From contig NZ_CP154799.1 of NCBI RefSeq assembly GCF_050920705.1, positions 2,356,001 to 2,420,000 of the forward strand: a DNA stretch of 64,000 nucleotides. Reading direction: 5' to 3'. Position numbers and translations under genes: made by a program. This DNA is from Regnicoccus_A sp014224355. GTDB taxonomy: Bacteria; Cyanobacteriota; Cyanobacteriia; PCC-6307; Cyanobiaceae. Under the pieces are notes generated by a model that worked only from the letters and a program-made list of their open reading frames with translations, was not told the DNA's origin and did no database searches. Below, piece by piece: positions 9,321 through 17,017 of the stretch (position 1 is the stretch's first letter; each line of letters opens with the position of its first letter).

Positions 9321-9415
9321 CCATCGAATCCGGAGACGCCCCCATTATCAGGTCGAAGGAGCGGCAAGCCTGTGGCGGAGCTGGCAAACTGCGCCCACTG
9401 CGTTGCTCCTCGTTG

Positions 9416-10486
9416 ATGCGCCCCTCGCCCCGCTGGCTCGTCGCCCTGCCCCTGCTGCTGGCCTTCGCTCTCGGGGGCTGCGCCGATGACGGCGGCAGCG
9501 GTGGTGGGGTCCAGAGCGTGAAACTCTCCACCATCCGTGGCCGCGACAAGCTGGTCTGTGGAGTGGACGGCAAGTTGCCCGGCTTCAGTTTCCTCGGCCC
9601 GGATGGCACCTACAGCGGCCTGGATGCCGATACCTGCCGCGCCGTAGCCGCCGCGGTGCTGGGCGATCCAGCCAAGGTGGAATACCGCGATCTCAACTCG
9701 AGCGAACGGTTCGCGGCCCTCGCCAGCGGTGAAGTGGACATGCTGGCCCGCAACACCACCTTGACGCTCAGCCGTGATTCAGCCGGTGGCAATGGCATTT
9801 CCTTCGGACCCACCACCTTCTATGACGGCCAGGGGGTGATGGTCCCTGTGGCCAGTGGGGTCCAGTCCCTCAAGGATCTGGACGGCAAGCCGATCTGCGT
9901 CGAGAGCGGCACCACCACCGAACTCAACCTGGCCGATCGCATGCGCGAGCAGTCGATCGACTACACGCCCCTCAAGTTCCAGACCGGCGATCAGACCTAC
10001 GCCGCATACCTGGGCGGACGCTGCGTCGCTGTCACCAGCGATCGCTCCCAGCTGGCGGCCAAACGCAGCAGCTTCCCCAAGCCCGATGAGCACACCCTGC
10101 TGCCGGTGGTGATGAGCAAGGAGCCTCTCACCCCCGCCAGCATCAATGGAGACCCCGCCTGGGCCGATGCCCTGCGCTGGACCGTGTACGCGCTGTTCCA
10201 GGCCGAGGAGCTGGGCATCACCCAGGCCAACGTCGCGGCCAAGGTGGCCGAGGCCGAGGCCAACACCAACCAGGCCGATCTGCGCCGCTTCCTCGGTGTG
10301 GAGGGAGACTTCGGCAAGCAGCTGGGGCTGCCGGCCGACTTCGTTCCCAAGACGATCGCAGCTGTGGGCAATTACGGCGAGATGTTCGAGCGCAACGTGG
10401 GCACCGGTTCACCCCTCAAGCTCGAGCGGGCCGAGAATCGCCTCTGGACCGAGGGCGGCCTGATCTATTCGCCCCCCTTCCGTTGA
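9416..10486 (+). CDS. Polar amino acid ABC transporter, substrate-binding lipoprotein
   Basis: A solute-binding protein of the family-3 (glutamate/glutamine/basic amino acid) type, similar to BztA/AapJ/NatF. ATG 9416 starts a signal peptide ending in the lipobox LGGC (Cys22), so it is probably lipid-anchored in the periplasm. The binding domain starts at IRGRDKLVCGVDGKLPGFSF and includes PICVESGTTTELNL. It is the first of four co-oriented genes. The stop overlaps the TTG start of the permease. An open frame runs further upstream but lacks the signal sequence. Confidence 0.88.
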   Translation: MRPSPRWLVALPLLLAFALGGCADDGGSGGGVQSVKLSTIRGRDKLVCGVDGKLPGFSFLGPDGTYSGLDADTCRAVAAAVLGDPAKVEYRDLNSSERFAALASGEVDMLARNTTLTLSRDSAGGNGISFGPTTFYDGQGVMVPVASGVQSLKDLDGKPICVESGTTTELNLADRMREQSIDYTPLKFQTGDQTYAAYLGGRCVAVTSDRSQLAAKRSSFPKPDEHTLLPVVMSKEPLTPASINGDPAWADALRWTVYALFQAEELGITQANVAAKVAEAEANTNQADLRRFLGVEGDFGKQLGLPADFVPKTIAAVGNYGEMFERNVGTGSPLKLERAENRLWTEGGLIYSPPFR

Positions 10487-11472
10487 GCAGGAGTCTCGAG
10501 CGAATTCCCTGGTGGCGTGACCGCCGGGTGCTGCCCTGGATCGTGCAGGGGGTGGTGGGCCTGACACTGCTTCTGGTGATCGCCCTGCTGCTGGGCAACC
10601 TGGTCCGCAACCTCACCGCGGCCGGGCTGCTGCTCAGCTGGCGCTGGCTTGGTCAGCCGGCCAGCTTCGATGTGGCCGAGAGCCTGGTGCCGTTTGATGC
10701 CTCCATGCCCTACTGGCGAGCCCTGCTGGTGGGTCTGGTCAACAGCCTGCGGGCCATTCTGGTGGGTCTGGTGGGTGCCACGCTGCTCGGCACGGCCATG
10801 GGCATGGCCTCCTTCAGCGGCAATGGACTGCTGCGCCGGCTGGCCCGAGGGTATGTGGAGGTGATCCGCAACATCCCCCTGCTGCTGCAATTGCTGTTCT
10901 GGTATTTCGTGGTGTTCCTGGCCCTGCCCAACGGCACCGCCGCCTTTCAGCTGCCCGGGATCGTGCTCTCGAAGTCGGGGCTTTACCTCGCCTGGTTCTC
11001 CCAGGGGTTCAGCTGGCAGGGTCCAGAACTGGTCAATGAAGTCTGGCGCGCACCGCTGCGCCTGTCGGTGGAGTTCTCCGCCCTGCTCACCGGTCTGATC
11101 ACCTACACCGGTGCCTTCGTCGCCGAGGTGGTGCGAGGGGGCATCGCTTCGGTGCCCAAGGGCCAGTGGGAGGCGGCCACTTCCCTGGGCTTGCACTGGA
11201 GCGCGAGCATGCGCTCGGTGGTGCTGCCCCAGGCCCTGCGGGTGATCGTGCCGGGCCTGAACAGCCAGTACATCTCCCTGGCCAAGAATTCCTCCCTGGC
11301 GGTGGCGGTGGGCTATGTGGATCTGTATTCCGTTTCGGAAACCACCCTCAACCAGACCGGCCGGGCGCTTGAAGTGTTCCTGCTGCTGCTCGGCTCCTAC
11401 CTGATCATTGATCTGCTGATCTCCGCCGTCATGAATGGAGTGAACCAGCTGGTACAGATCCGGGAGCGCTGA
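10483..11472 (+). CDS. Polar amino acid ABC transporter permease (BztB/AapQ/NatG-like)
   Basis: 329 residues with about six to eight membrane helices. The cytoplasmic EAA loop that contacts the ATPase reads EAATSLGLHWSASMRSVVLP. The N-terminal region contains the periplasmic insertion typical of BztB/AapQ proteins. The most plausible start is TTG 10483, overlapping the TGA of the binding protein (TTGA), which suggests coupled translation. It pairs with the next gene as a heterodimeric permease. Confidence 0.87.
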   Translation: MSRSLERIPWWRDRRVLPWIVQGVVGLTLLLVIALLLGNLVRNLTAAGLLLSWRWLGQPASFDVAESLVPFDASMPYWRALLVGLVNSLRAILVGLVGATLLGTAMGMASFSGNGLLRRLARGYVEVIRNIPLLLQLLFWYFVVFLALPNGTAAFQLPGIVLSKSGLYLAWFSQGFSWQGPELVNEVWRAPLRLSVEFSALLTGLITYTGAFVAEVVRGGIASVPKGQWEAATSLGLHWSASMRSVVLPQALRVIVPGLNSQYISLAKNSSLAVAVGYVDLYSVSETTLNQTGRALEVFLLLLGSYLIIDLLISAVMNGVNQLVQIRER

Positions 11473-11476
11473 GCCG

Positions 11477-12757
11477 ATGTCCTCCACCCAGCCTGGCGCC
11501 CCTTCCCCCATCCCACCGTTGCGCCCCGCCAGAGCGGCCCCCGGCTCAATCCAGAGGAGCTGGGCCCATGCCCTGCGCCAGGAACTGTTCGGTAGCCCGG
11601 CCGACAGCCTGATCTCGGTGCTGCTGATCAGCACGATCATCGCGGCCGCGTTCTCTCTGGTGCGCTGGGCCCTGGGCCAGGCCCAGTGGGCCGTGATCCA
11701 GGCCAACACCACCCTCTTCGCCGTCGGCCGCTATCCCGTTCAGCAGCAGTGGCGCCTCTGGCTGCTGCTGGTGCTGGTCGCGGCTCTCAGCGGCCTGAGC
11801 TGGGGTCTCCTGAGGGCCTATCCCCGGGCTGATCGCAGCGGTCAGCTCTGGCCCTTCAACGACCGGCTGGCGGTGGGGCTGCTGGGCTTCCTCGCCGCCT
11901 GGCTGCCGGCGGCCCTCGCCCTGGGCTTCCCCCTGCAATGGCGCTGGTGCGGCATCACCGCCCTGCTGGTGGCCATGCGCTGGCTGGCGGGCCACTGGGG
12001 GCGCAGCTGGCCCCCGGGGCTGGTGAAACTGATCCCGGTGATCTGGCCGCTGCTCTATCTGTTCGGCATGGTCCTGATTGCCGGTGGCCTGGGCCTCCCC
12101 CGGGTGTCGCCCTCTGAATGGGGCGGTCTGCTGCTCACCCTGCTGATGGCCAGCTTTGCGATCCTGCTCAGCTTCCCGATCGGAGTGGTGGTGGCCCTGG
12201 GGCGCCGCAGCCAACTGCCACTGCTGCGCTGGAGTTCGGTGCTCTACATCGAATTCATCCGCGGGGCTCCGCTGATCACCCTGCTCTTCCTGGGTCAGAA
12301 CATCCTGGGCTACATGCTTCCAGGCGGCTGGGCGCCCGATCGGGTCTGGCGGGCCGCCTGGGTTCTCACCTTCTTCTGCGGCGCCTACCTGGCCGAGGCG
12401 GTGCGCGCCGGCCTTTCGGCCGTACCCCCCGGTCAGCTGGAGGCAGCCCGCTCCCTGGGTCTCACCATGCCCCAGGCCCTGCAACGGGTGGTGTTGCCCC
12501 AGGCCCTGCGCATCGCCCTGCCGGCCGCCGTGGGGCAGTTCATCTCCCTGCTGCAGGACACCACCCTGCTGTCGCTGATCGGCCTGCTCGACCTGCTCGG
12601 TACCGCCCGTACCGTGATGGCCAATCCCGAGTTCCTGGGCAAGAACGCCGAGGTGTACCTCACGCTGGCGGTGCTGTTCTGGTGCTGCTGCGCTGCCCTC
12701 GGGCTGGGCAGCCGCGCCCTGGAGCGTCGCCTTGATCCCACCCATTCCCCCGCCTGA
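11477..12757 (+). CDS. Polar amino acid ABC transporter permease (BztC/AapM/NatH-like)
   Basis: 426 residues, the larger permease partner. The EAA loop is EAARSLGLTMPQALQRVVLP, followed by LPAAVGQFISLLQDTTLLS, typical of this subfamily. It begins four bases after the preceding permease and is followed three bases later by the ATPase gene. The N-terminal ~40 residues are hydrophilic and Pro-rich before the first helix near residue 47. The substrate range cannot be read from sequence; acidic and neutral polar amino acids are usual for the family. Confidence 0.87.
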   Translation: MSSTQPGAPSPIPPLRPARAAPGSIQRSWAHALRQELFGSPADSLISVLLISTIIAAAFSLVRWALGQAQWAVIQANTTLFAVGRYPVQQQWRLWLLLVLVAALSGLSWGLLRAYPRADRSGQLWPFNDRLAVGLLGFLAAWLPAALALGFPLQWRWCGITALLVAMRWLAGHWGRSWPPGLVKLIPVIWPLLYLFGMVLIAGGLGLPRVSPSEWGGLLLTLLMASFAILLSFPIGVVVALGRRSQLPLLRWSSVLYIEFIRGAPLITLLFLGQNILGYMLPGGWAPDRVWRAAWVLTFFCGAYLAEAVRAGLSAVPPGQLEAARSLGLTMPQALQRVVLPQALRIALPAAVGQFISLLQDTTLLSLIGLLDLLGTARTVMANPEFLGKNAEVYLTLAVLFWCCCAALGLGSRALERRLDPTHSPA

Positions 12758-12760
12758 TCC

Positions 12761-13507
12761 ATGACCGCCACCAGCCAGCTGATGATCGAGGCCCGCGGGG
12801 TGCAGAAGTGGTACCCCAATGGCTTTCACGCCCTGCGCGGCGTCGATCTGTGTGTGTCCAAGGGCGAGGTGGTGGTGATCATGGGGCCATCGGGCTCCGG
12901 CAAGAGCACCTTCATCCGCACCTTCAACGCTCTCGAGGAGTTCCAGGAGGGTTCGATCAGCGTGGATGGAATCGCCCTCTCCAACGACCTGCGCAACATC
13001 GACGCGATCCGCTGTGACACCGGCATGGTGTTTCAGCAGTTCAACCTCTTCCCCCACCTCACGGTGCTGGAAAACCTCACCCTGGCGCCGGTGGTGGTGC
13101 GAAAGCGCCGCAGGGGCGATGTGGAAGCCCAGGCCATGGCCCTGCTCGAGCGGGTGGGCATCGCAGAGCAGGCCCGCAAGTATCCCGGCCAGCTCTCGGG
13201 CGGCCAGCAGCAGCGGGTGGCGATCGCCCGCTCGCTCTGCATGGAGCCGCGCATCCTGCTCTTCGATGAGCCCACAAGTGCCCTTGATCCCGAAATGGTG
13301 GGGGAGGTGCTGGAGGTGATGCGTGATCTGGCCGCCGATGGCATGACCATGGTCGTGGTGACCCACGAGATGGGCTTCGCCCGCGAGGTGGCCCATCGGG
13401 TGGTGCTGATGTCAGAGGGGCAGATCGTGGAGGAGGCTCCCCCCACCGTCTTCTTCACCAATCCCCGGCACGAGCGCAGCCGCCAGTTTCTGGCCCAGAT
13501 TCTTTGA
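12761..13507 (+). CDS. Amino acid ABC transporter ATP-binding protein
   Basis: 248-residue ATPase that powers the importer encoded by the three genes before it. Walker A is GPSGSGKST at residues 42-50, the Q-loop is MVFQQFNLFPHLTVLEN, the signature is LSGGQQQRVAIARS, and Walker B is ILLFDEPTSALDPE, followed by the switch His in VVVTHEMGFA. It closely resembles GlnQ/AapP/BztD proteins. It ends 13 bases before the tail of the convergent osmoprotectant transporter gene. Confidence 0.93.
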   Translation: MTATSQLMIEARGVQKWYPNGFHALRGVDLCVSKGEVVVIMGPSGSGKSTFIRTFNALEEFQEGSISVDGIALSNDLRNIDAIRCDTGMVFQQFNLFPHLTVLENLTLAPVVVRKRRRGDVEAQAMALLERVGIAEQARKYPGQLSGGQQQRVAIARSLCMEPRILLFDEPTSALDPEMVGEVLEVMRDLAADGMTMVVVTHEMGFAREVAHRVVLMSEGQIVEEAPPTVFFTNPRHERSRQFLAQIL

Positions 13508-13520
13508 GCGCCCGGAGTTT

Positions 13521-15116
13521 TCAAGGCACAGCAAGGCGTACAGGACGGGGATCGGGGTCCAACTCATCGAGAAAACGGCGCACCACCTGCTCGACAGGCT
13601 CGCCGTTCTGGTCCACCTCGGCATTCAACCGCTGCATTGTTTCAGCGTTCAGACCGCCTTCGAGGCCTGCGATCGCCTCACCCATCTCGGGATGGCGCCT
13701 GAGGCTGGCGCCGTTGACGATCGGCACAGCCTGGTAAGGAGGGAAATACTGCTTGTCGTCCTCCAGAGCCTGCAGCCTCAGGCTGGGAATCAATCCATTG
13801 GTGGAGTCTCCGGCGATGAGATCCACCTGACCATCGGCCAGGGCGCGATACAGCAGGCCCAGGTCCATCGAGACGGGCCGAGCGGCGAAGCGCAGGCCGT
13901 AGGTGCGTGCCAGCCCCCTGTAGCCATCGGCCCTGGTCAGAAATTCATAGCCGAAACCGGCCCGCCAGCCGAGGCTGTGGGGAGCCGCCTCCGAGATCGT
14001 GGCCAAGCCCAGGCGACGGGCGGTGTCCTGGCGCACGAGCATCGCGAAGGTGTTCTCGAAGCCCAGCGATGGGAACACCTGCAGGTCGAACCGTTCCCGG
14101 TAAAGCCGTCGAGTCCGCTCCAGCACAGTCTGAGCATCCTTCAGAGGAGGCTGCTGGAGGATGGTCATCCAGGCCGTGCCGGTGTATTCCACGTAGGCGG
14201 CGATACGGCCGCTGCGCACAGCGTCCTGGCAGATGGCCGTTCCCCCCAGGCTGAACTGGCGCTCCACCCTCAGATCACTGTGGCGCTCGATCTGCTGCGC
14301 GAGCAGCTCACCCAGCAGGATCTGCTCGGTGAAACTCTTGGAGCCGATCGTGATCCGCTCGGTTCTGGCGTCTCCGGCAACAAAGGTCCCGAGCCCAAGC
14401 CCCCGGCCCACGGCCAGCCCCAGCAGCAGAATCCCCAGTCCTGCGACCAGCAGAGCTCGGCGACGTCCTCCACTCCAAGGCCTCAAGGGCCAGCGCCTGG
14501 GGGTGCGTCCCTGCAGCCTGGCGATGGCGGCATCGGCCATCAGGGCCAACGCGGCGGCCGGGATGGCCCCCGCCAGGATCACACGGTTGTTCACCGTGGC
14601 CAGGCCGCGGAAAATGAACACTCCCAGCCCACCGCCGCCAATGGCCGCCGCGATCGTGGCTACCCCCACGCTGATCACCGTGGCCACCCGGATTCCGGCC
14701 ACGATCACCGGCAGGGCCAGGGGAAGCTCCACATGGCGAAGCACCTGTCCTTCCCGCAAGCCAAGGGCCAGGCCCGCTTCGCGCAGCCCGGGAGGGACGC
14801 CGGCCAGACCGGTCACGGTGGCTCGCAGCAGGGGCAACAGGGCGTAGAGCACCAGGGCCACCACCGCCGGCACCGGACCGATGCCCCCGAGCACAGGCAC
14901 CGTGATCAGCAGGCCGAAGATCGCCAGGCTGGGGATGGTCTGGATCATGCCCGCCATGGCCAGCGACGGGCGCGACCAGCGGGGATGGGAGTGAATCCAG
15001 AGCCCCACCGGCAGGCTGATCGCCAGGGCCAGGGCCATGGCCAGGCCCACCAGCATCAGGTGTTCGCCAGTGCGTTGCAGGATCTCGGCGATCAGGTCCC
15101 TGCCGGGGGCGATCAT
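13521..15116 (-). CDS. Osmoprotectant ABC transporter: fused permease and substrate-binding protein (OpuC/ProW-X type)
   Basis: One chain combines the membrane permease (about residues 1-200, EAGLALGLREGQVLRHVELP as EAA loop) with a C-terminal periplasmic binding domain (ITIGSKSFTEQILLGELLAQ, then YVEYTGTAW and DLIAGDSTNGLI), the layout of glycine betaine/choline/carnitine systems. A hydrophobic helix between them exports the binding domain. An ATPase partner is not in the window. ATG 15116 gives MIAPGRDL; a GTG at 15161 would add 15 residues. It is divergent from glnB and probably supports osmotic adjustment. Confidence 0.88.
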   Translation of the reverse strand: MIAPGRDLIAEILQRTGEHLMLVGLAMALALAISLPVGLWIHSHPRWSRPSLAMAGMIQTIPSLAIFGLLITVPVLGGIGPVPAVVALVLYALLPLLRATVTGLAGVPPGLREAGLALGLREGQVLRHVELPLALPVIVAGIRVATVISVGVATIAAAIGGGGLGVFIFRGLATVNNRVILAGAIPAAALALMADAAIARLQGRTPRRWPLRPWSGGRRRALLVAGLGILLLGLAVGRGLGLGTFVAGDARTERITIGSKSFTEQILLGELLAQQIERHSDLRVERQFSLGGTAICQDAVRSGRIAAYVEYTGTAWMTILQQPPLKDAQTVLERTRRLYRERFDLQVFPSLGFENTFAMLVRQDTARRLGLATISEAAPHSLGWRAGFGYEFLTRADGYRGLARTYGLRFAARPVSMDLGLLYRALADGQVDLIAGDSTNGLIPSLRLQALEDDKQYFPPYQAVPIVNGASLRRHPEMGEAIAGLEGGLNAETMQRLNAEVDQNGEPVEQVVRRFLDELDPDPRPVRLAVP

Positions 15117-15233
15117 GGGCCAGGGCTCAGGAGGCTGGCAGCCACAGTTTCGCAGGAGCACCTGGGATGGCCTTCGCTTCCTCGGCTGCGGACCAGAGCG
15201 AATTCAGGCCAAACCGGTCCGAGCGGCGCATTG

Positions 15234-15249
15234 TGTCTCGACAGCTACA
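15234..15249 (+). promoter_or_regulatory. NtcA-like binding site upstream of glnB
   Basis: The bases TGTC-TCGACAGC-TACA match the NtcA palindrome TGTA-N8-TACA at seven of eight fixed positions, with the correct N8 spacing. A -10-like CATTCT lies at 15271-15276. This places the box centre near -41.5 of a start site around 15283, the class II activator position used by NtcA in cyanobacteria. The following gene is a PII gene, a classical NtcA target. The call rests on a pattern match only. Confidence 0.5.
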
Positions 15250-15358
15250 GAGCTGAGCGCCTCTGACCCGCATTCTTCGCTTGAATGCCCGCGTGGCCTG
15301 GGCAACCCTCTGGCCGCGCTTTCATCACATCCCCGTTGTTTTCTCACCGTCTCCCGTC

Positions 15359-15697
15359 ATGAAAAAGGTTGAAGCCATCATCCGCCCGACCAAGCTCGAC
15401 GATGTGAAAACCGCTCTGGTCGATGCGGGCATCATCGGCATGACCATCACGGATTGCCGGGGCTTCGGTCGTCAGAAGGGTCAGGTTGAGCGTTATCGCG
15501 GTGCCGAATTCACTGTGGAGTTCATCAACAAAGTGAAAGTCGAGGTGGTGGTCGACGACGACAAGGTGGATGCGGCGATTGAAGCCATTGCTGGTCCATC
15601 CCGCACCGGCGAGATCGGAGACGGCAAGATCTTCGTCACCGCCGTGGAGAAGGCCGTGCGCATCCGGACCTCAGAATCCGGTGTCATCGCCCTCTGA
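15359..15697 (+). CDS. glnB: PII nitrogen regulatory protein lacking the T-loop modification residues
   Basis: 112 residues from ATG 15359, the usual PII length. PII senses 2-oxoglutarate, ATP and ADP and controls nitrogen and carbon uptake partners. Ligand features are kept: GFGRQKGQ with Gln39 and Lys40, TGEIGDGKIF with Lys90, and RIRT. The T-loop reads RYRGAEFTVEF: position 49 is Ala instead of the phosphorylated Ser, and position 51 is Phe instead of the uridylylated Tyr. The usual LQKLK after the loop is replaced by INKVK. It is therefore probably a PII paralogue working by ligand binding alone. An in-frame extension to 15281 exists but lacks PII character. Confidence 0.93.
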   Translation: MKKVEAIIRPTKLDDVKTALVDAGIIGMTITDCRGFGRQKGQVERYRGAEFTVEFINKVKVEVVVDDDKVDAAIEAIAGPSRTGEIGDGKIFVTAVEKAVRIRTSESGVIAL

Positions 15698-15722
15698 AGT
15701 CTCGCTTCATAGCAATCCAGGG

Positions 15723-16133
15723 ATGAGCCAAGCCAGGACGGATTCCACCGTTTCTGACAGCGCCTCTGAGCGGGGATGGCACCCCCAACTCTTACCCAAG
15801 GCTGGATTCGTCCCTGCCAACCATCTTGATGTGACGCCGGCTGGAGCGATGGCTCTGACCGGTGTCATTGGCTATGGGCCGGATTCAACAAGAATGGGAG
15901 GGTGCATCGACAACTTCATTCGTCTGGTGCGGAGCAACGACTGCCTCCTTGCTGGAAGTGATCAAATCGACCCGGACCAGCCATTCCATGCTGAAGCCTT
16001 CCGAAATGCAGGGCCATGGCTGAAGCGGCTGATCGGGCTGGTCACGATCGCCGAGAGATCCCCGGGGGATGGCGACAGGCGTTCCATAGGGGCTTCGCTT
16101 CCTCGACGGCTTCCACCCTCAGAGCAGTCTTGA
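15723..16133 (+). CDS. Doubtful hypothetical protein
   Basis: An open frame of 136 codons from ATG 15723, starting 25 bases after glnB. I recognise no domain, signal peptide or membrane segment. The middle (GAMALTGVIGYGP, then PFHAEAFRNAGPWLKRLIGL) has amphipathic stretches, but the ends are Ser/Arg/Pro-rich. The ribosome-binding sequence is poor, with AGGG only one base before the ATG. Synonymous positions are less G/C-rich than in the flanking housekeeping genes. It may be a decayed gene or a chance frame. Confidence 0.25.
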   Translation: MSQARTDSTVSDSASERGWHPQLLPKAGFVPANHLDVTPAGAMALTGVIGYGPDSTRMGGCIDNFIRLVRSNDCLLAGSDQIDPDQPFHAEAFRNAGPWLKRLIGLVTIAERSPGDGDRRSIGASLPRRLPPSEQS

Positions 16134-16484
16134 TACGACTCGGAGCTGCCACTGAGATGGCAGTGAGACCAAGGGTTGTGCGCCGTCAGAGCATGCCTGG
16201 AGTGCAGCAGATGCAGACCCAAGATGTTGACAACTTTGAAAGGCGTGGTAATGTTGTTCTATCGGATGCGTTACGCATCGGCCAGTCACTGAGTGAGCGC
16301 TTGCCGTCGGGTTTGTCGATAACCCTGCAGGCGATTGACCTCGTGCAGATCTGAAATCCCAGAGCTCTGGCGCAGGCCCAGGATTCTCTCGATCTGGTAC
16401 AGCCAGATCGCTTTGCGATTCGCGGTTCTCAGAACTTCGTTTGACGCCATACAACTGAACGCATCCGTCATTCACACACAGGAG
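16134..16484. other. Non-coding stretch with a cluster of inverted repeats
   Basis: I see no convincing gene in these ~350 bases. They contain several perfect inverted repeats: CTGCCA/TGGCAG at 16146-16163, GATGCG/CGCATC at 16265-16279, GGGTT/AACCC a little after 16300, GATCTGG/CCAGATC at 16391-16409, and GTTCT/AGAAC at 16425-16435. The stretch precedes the coiled-coil gene and could be its regulatory leader, a structured RNA or a degenerated mobile sequence. None of these is shown. Confidence 0.4.
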
Positions 16485-16493
16485 ATGAACATC

Positions 16494-16841
16494 ATGTTGA
16501 ACACAATCAATCAGCCACCCACCAGGGATGACGCTGACCAAAGCCAGGTCAACGAACAGCTCCGGAAGGCCATCCTTGACAAGAAGCAGGCCCAGGTTGA
16601 GGCCTGGTCAAAGGAAATCGAGAAGCTGCAGGCAAGCCTTCAGGATGTGGCCGATAATGTGCGCAACGAAAGCGCAAAACGATTAGCGGATCTCACCGAG
16701 GCACGTGACAAGGCCAGGGAACAGCTGGATCGTCTTCAACAGTCGACCCAGGAGACCTGGGGCTCCATCCTCCAGCAAAGCGATGAGGTATTTCATGATC
16801 TGGCAGAGCATTTCCATGCCATGGCGCAGAACCAGCGCTGA
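16494..16841 (+). CDS. Small coiled-coil protein of unknown function
   Basis: 115 residues. From about residue 20 to 100 the sequence is almost entirely charged heptad-like helix (LDKKQAQVEAWSKEIEKLQA, then ADNVRNESAKRLADLTEARD), with no membrane segment or signal. Similar apolipoprotein-like or coiled-coil stress proteins occur in cyanobacteria, but I cannot name the family with certainty. GGAG at 16481-16484 fits ATG 16494 (nine-base spacing) better than ATG 16485. It sits at the head of the accessory segment, and a strong nested inverted repeat begins at its stop codon. Confidence 0.7.
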   Translation: MLNTINQPPTRDDADQSQVNEQLRKAILDKKQAQVEAWSKEIEKLQASLQDVADNVRNESAKRLADLTEARDKAREQLDRLQQSTQETWGSILQQSDEVFHDLAEHFHAMAQNQR

Positions 16842-16915
16842 TTCCTGAATCAGTCTCTCTCCGTATGAGTGTGTTCTTAATGAATGGATTCATCCGGAGA
16901 TAGTCCGGAGAGAGA
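16838..16915. repeat. Nested inverted repeats after the coiled-coil gene
   Basis: Three perfect dyads lie inside 78 bases. CTGATTC-CT-GAATCAG is at 16838-16853 and overlaps the stop codon. TCTCTCTCCG at 16854-16863 pairs with CGGAGAGAGA at 16906-16915. Within the loop of that ten-base stem, ATGAAT-GG-ATTCAT lies at 16880-16893. TCCGGAGA also occurs twice in tandem near 16893-16912. There is no long T run, so it is not a classical intrinsic terminator in either direction. It could be a terminator-like or processing element, or a regulator-binding region. Confidence 0.55.
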
Positions 16916-16966
16916 TTATTGCCACTGAGCTCAGAAATGTTGGCGTCCTGATAACTTCAACACGGC

Positions 16967-16994
16967 TTCACGCAACCACTCTCAGATTTATATT
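16967..16994 (+). promoter_or_regulatory. Possible sigma-70 promoter of the PfkB-like gene
   Basis: TTCACG at 16967-16972 and TATATT at 16989-16994 are separated by 16 bases. The -10 matches TATAAT at five positions; the -35 is weaker. The expected start near 17001 leaves a short leader before ATG 17018. This is one of few AT-rich spots in the window. Confidence 0.4.
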
Positions 16995-17017
16995 GTTCAT
17001 TTGAAGACAGAATTGTG

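Noticed and set aside
13220..13227. GCGATCGC octamers (also at 10039, 13669, 32173, 46478 and elsewhere) as a special repeat array
   Set aside because: They are HIP1 sites, common in many cyanobacteria, scattered and mostly in coding sequence. They support the taxonomic reading only.
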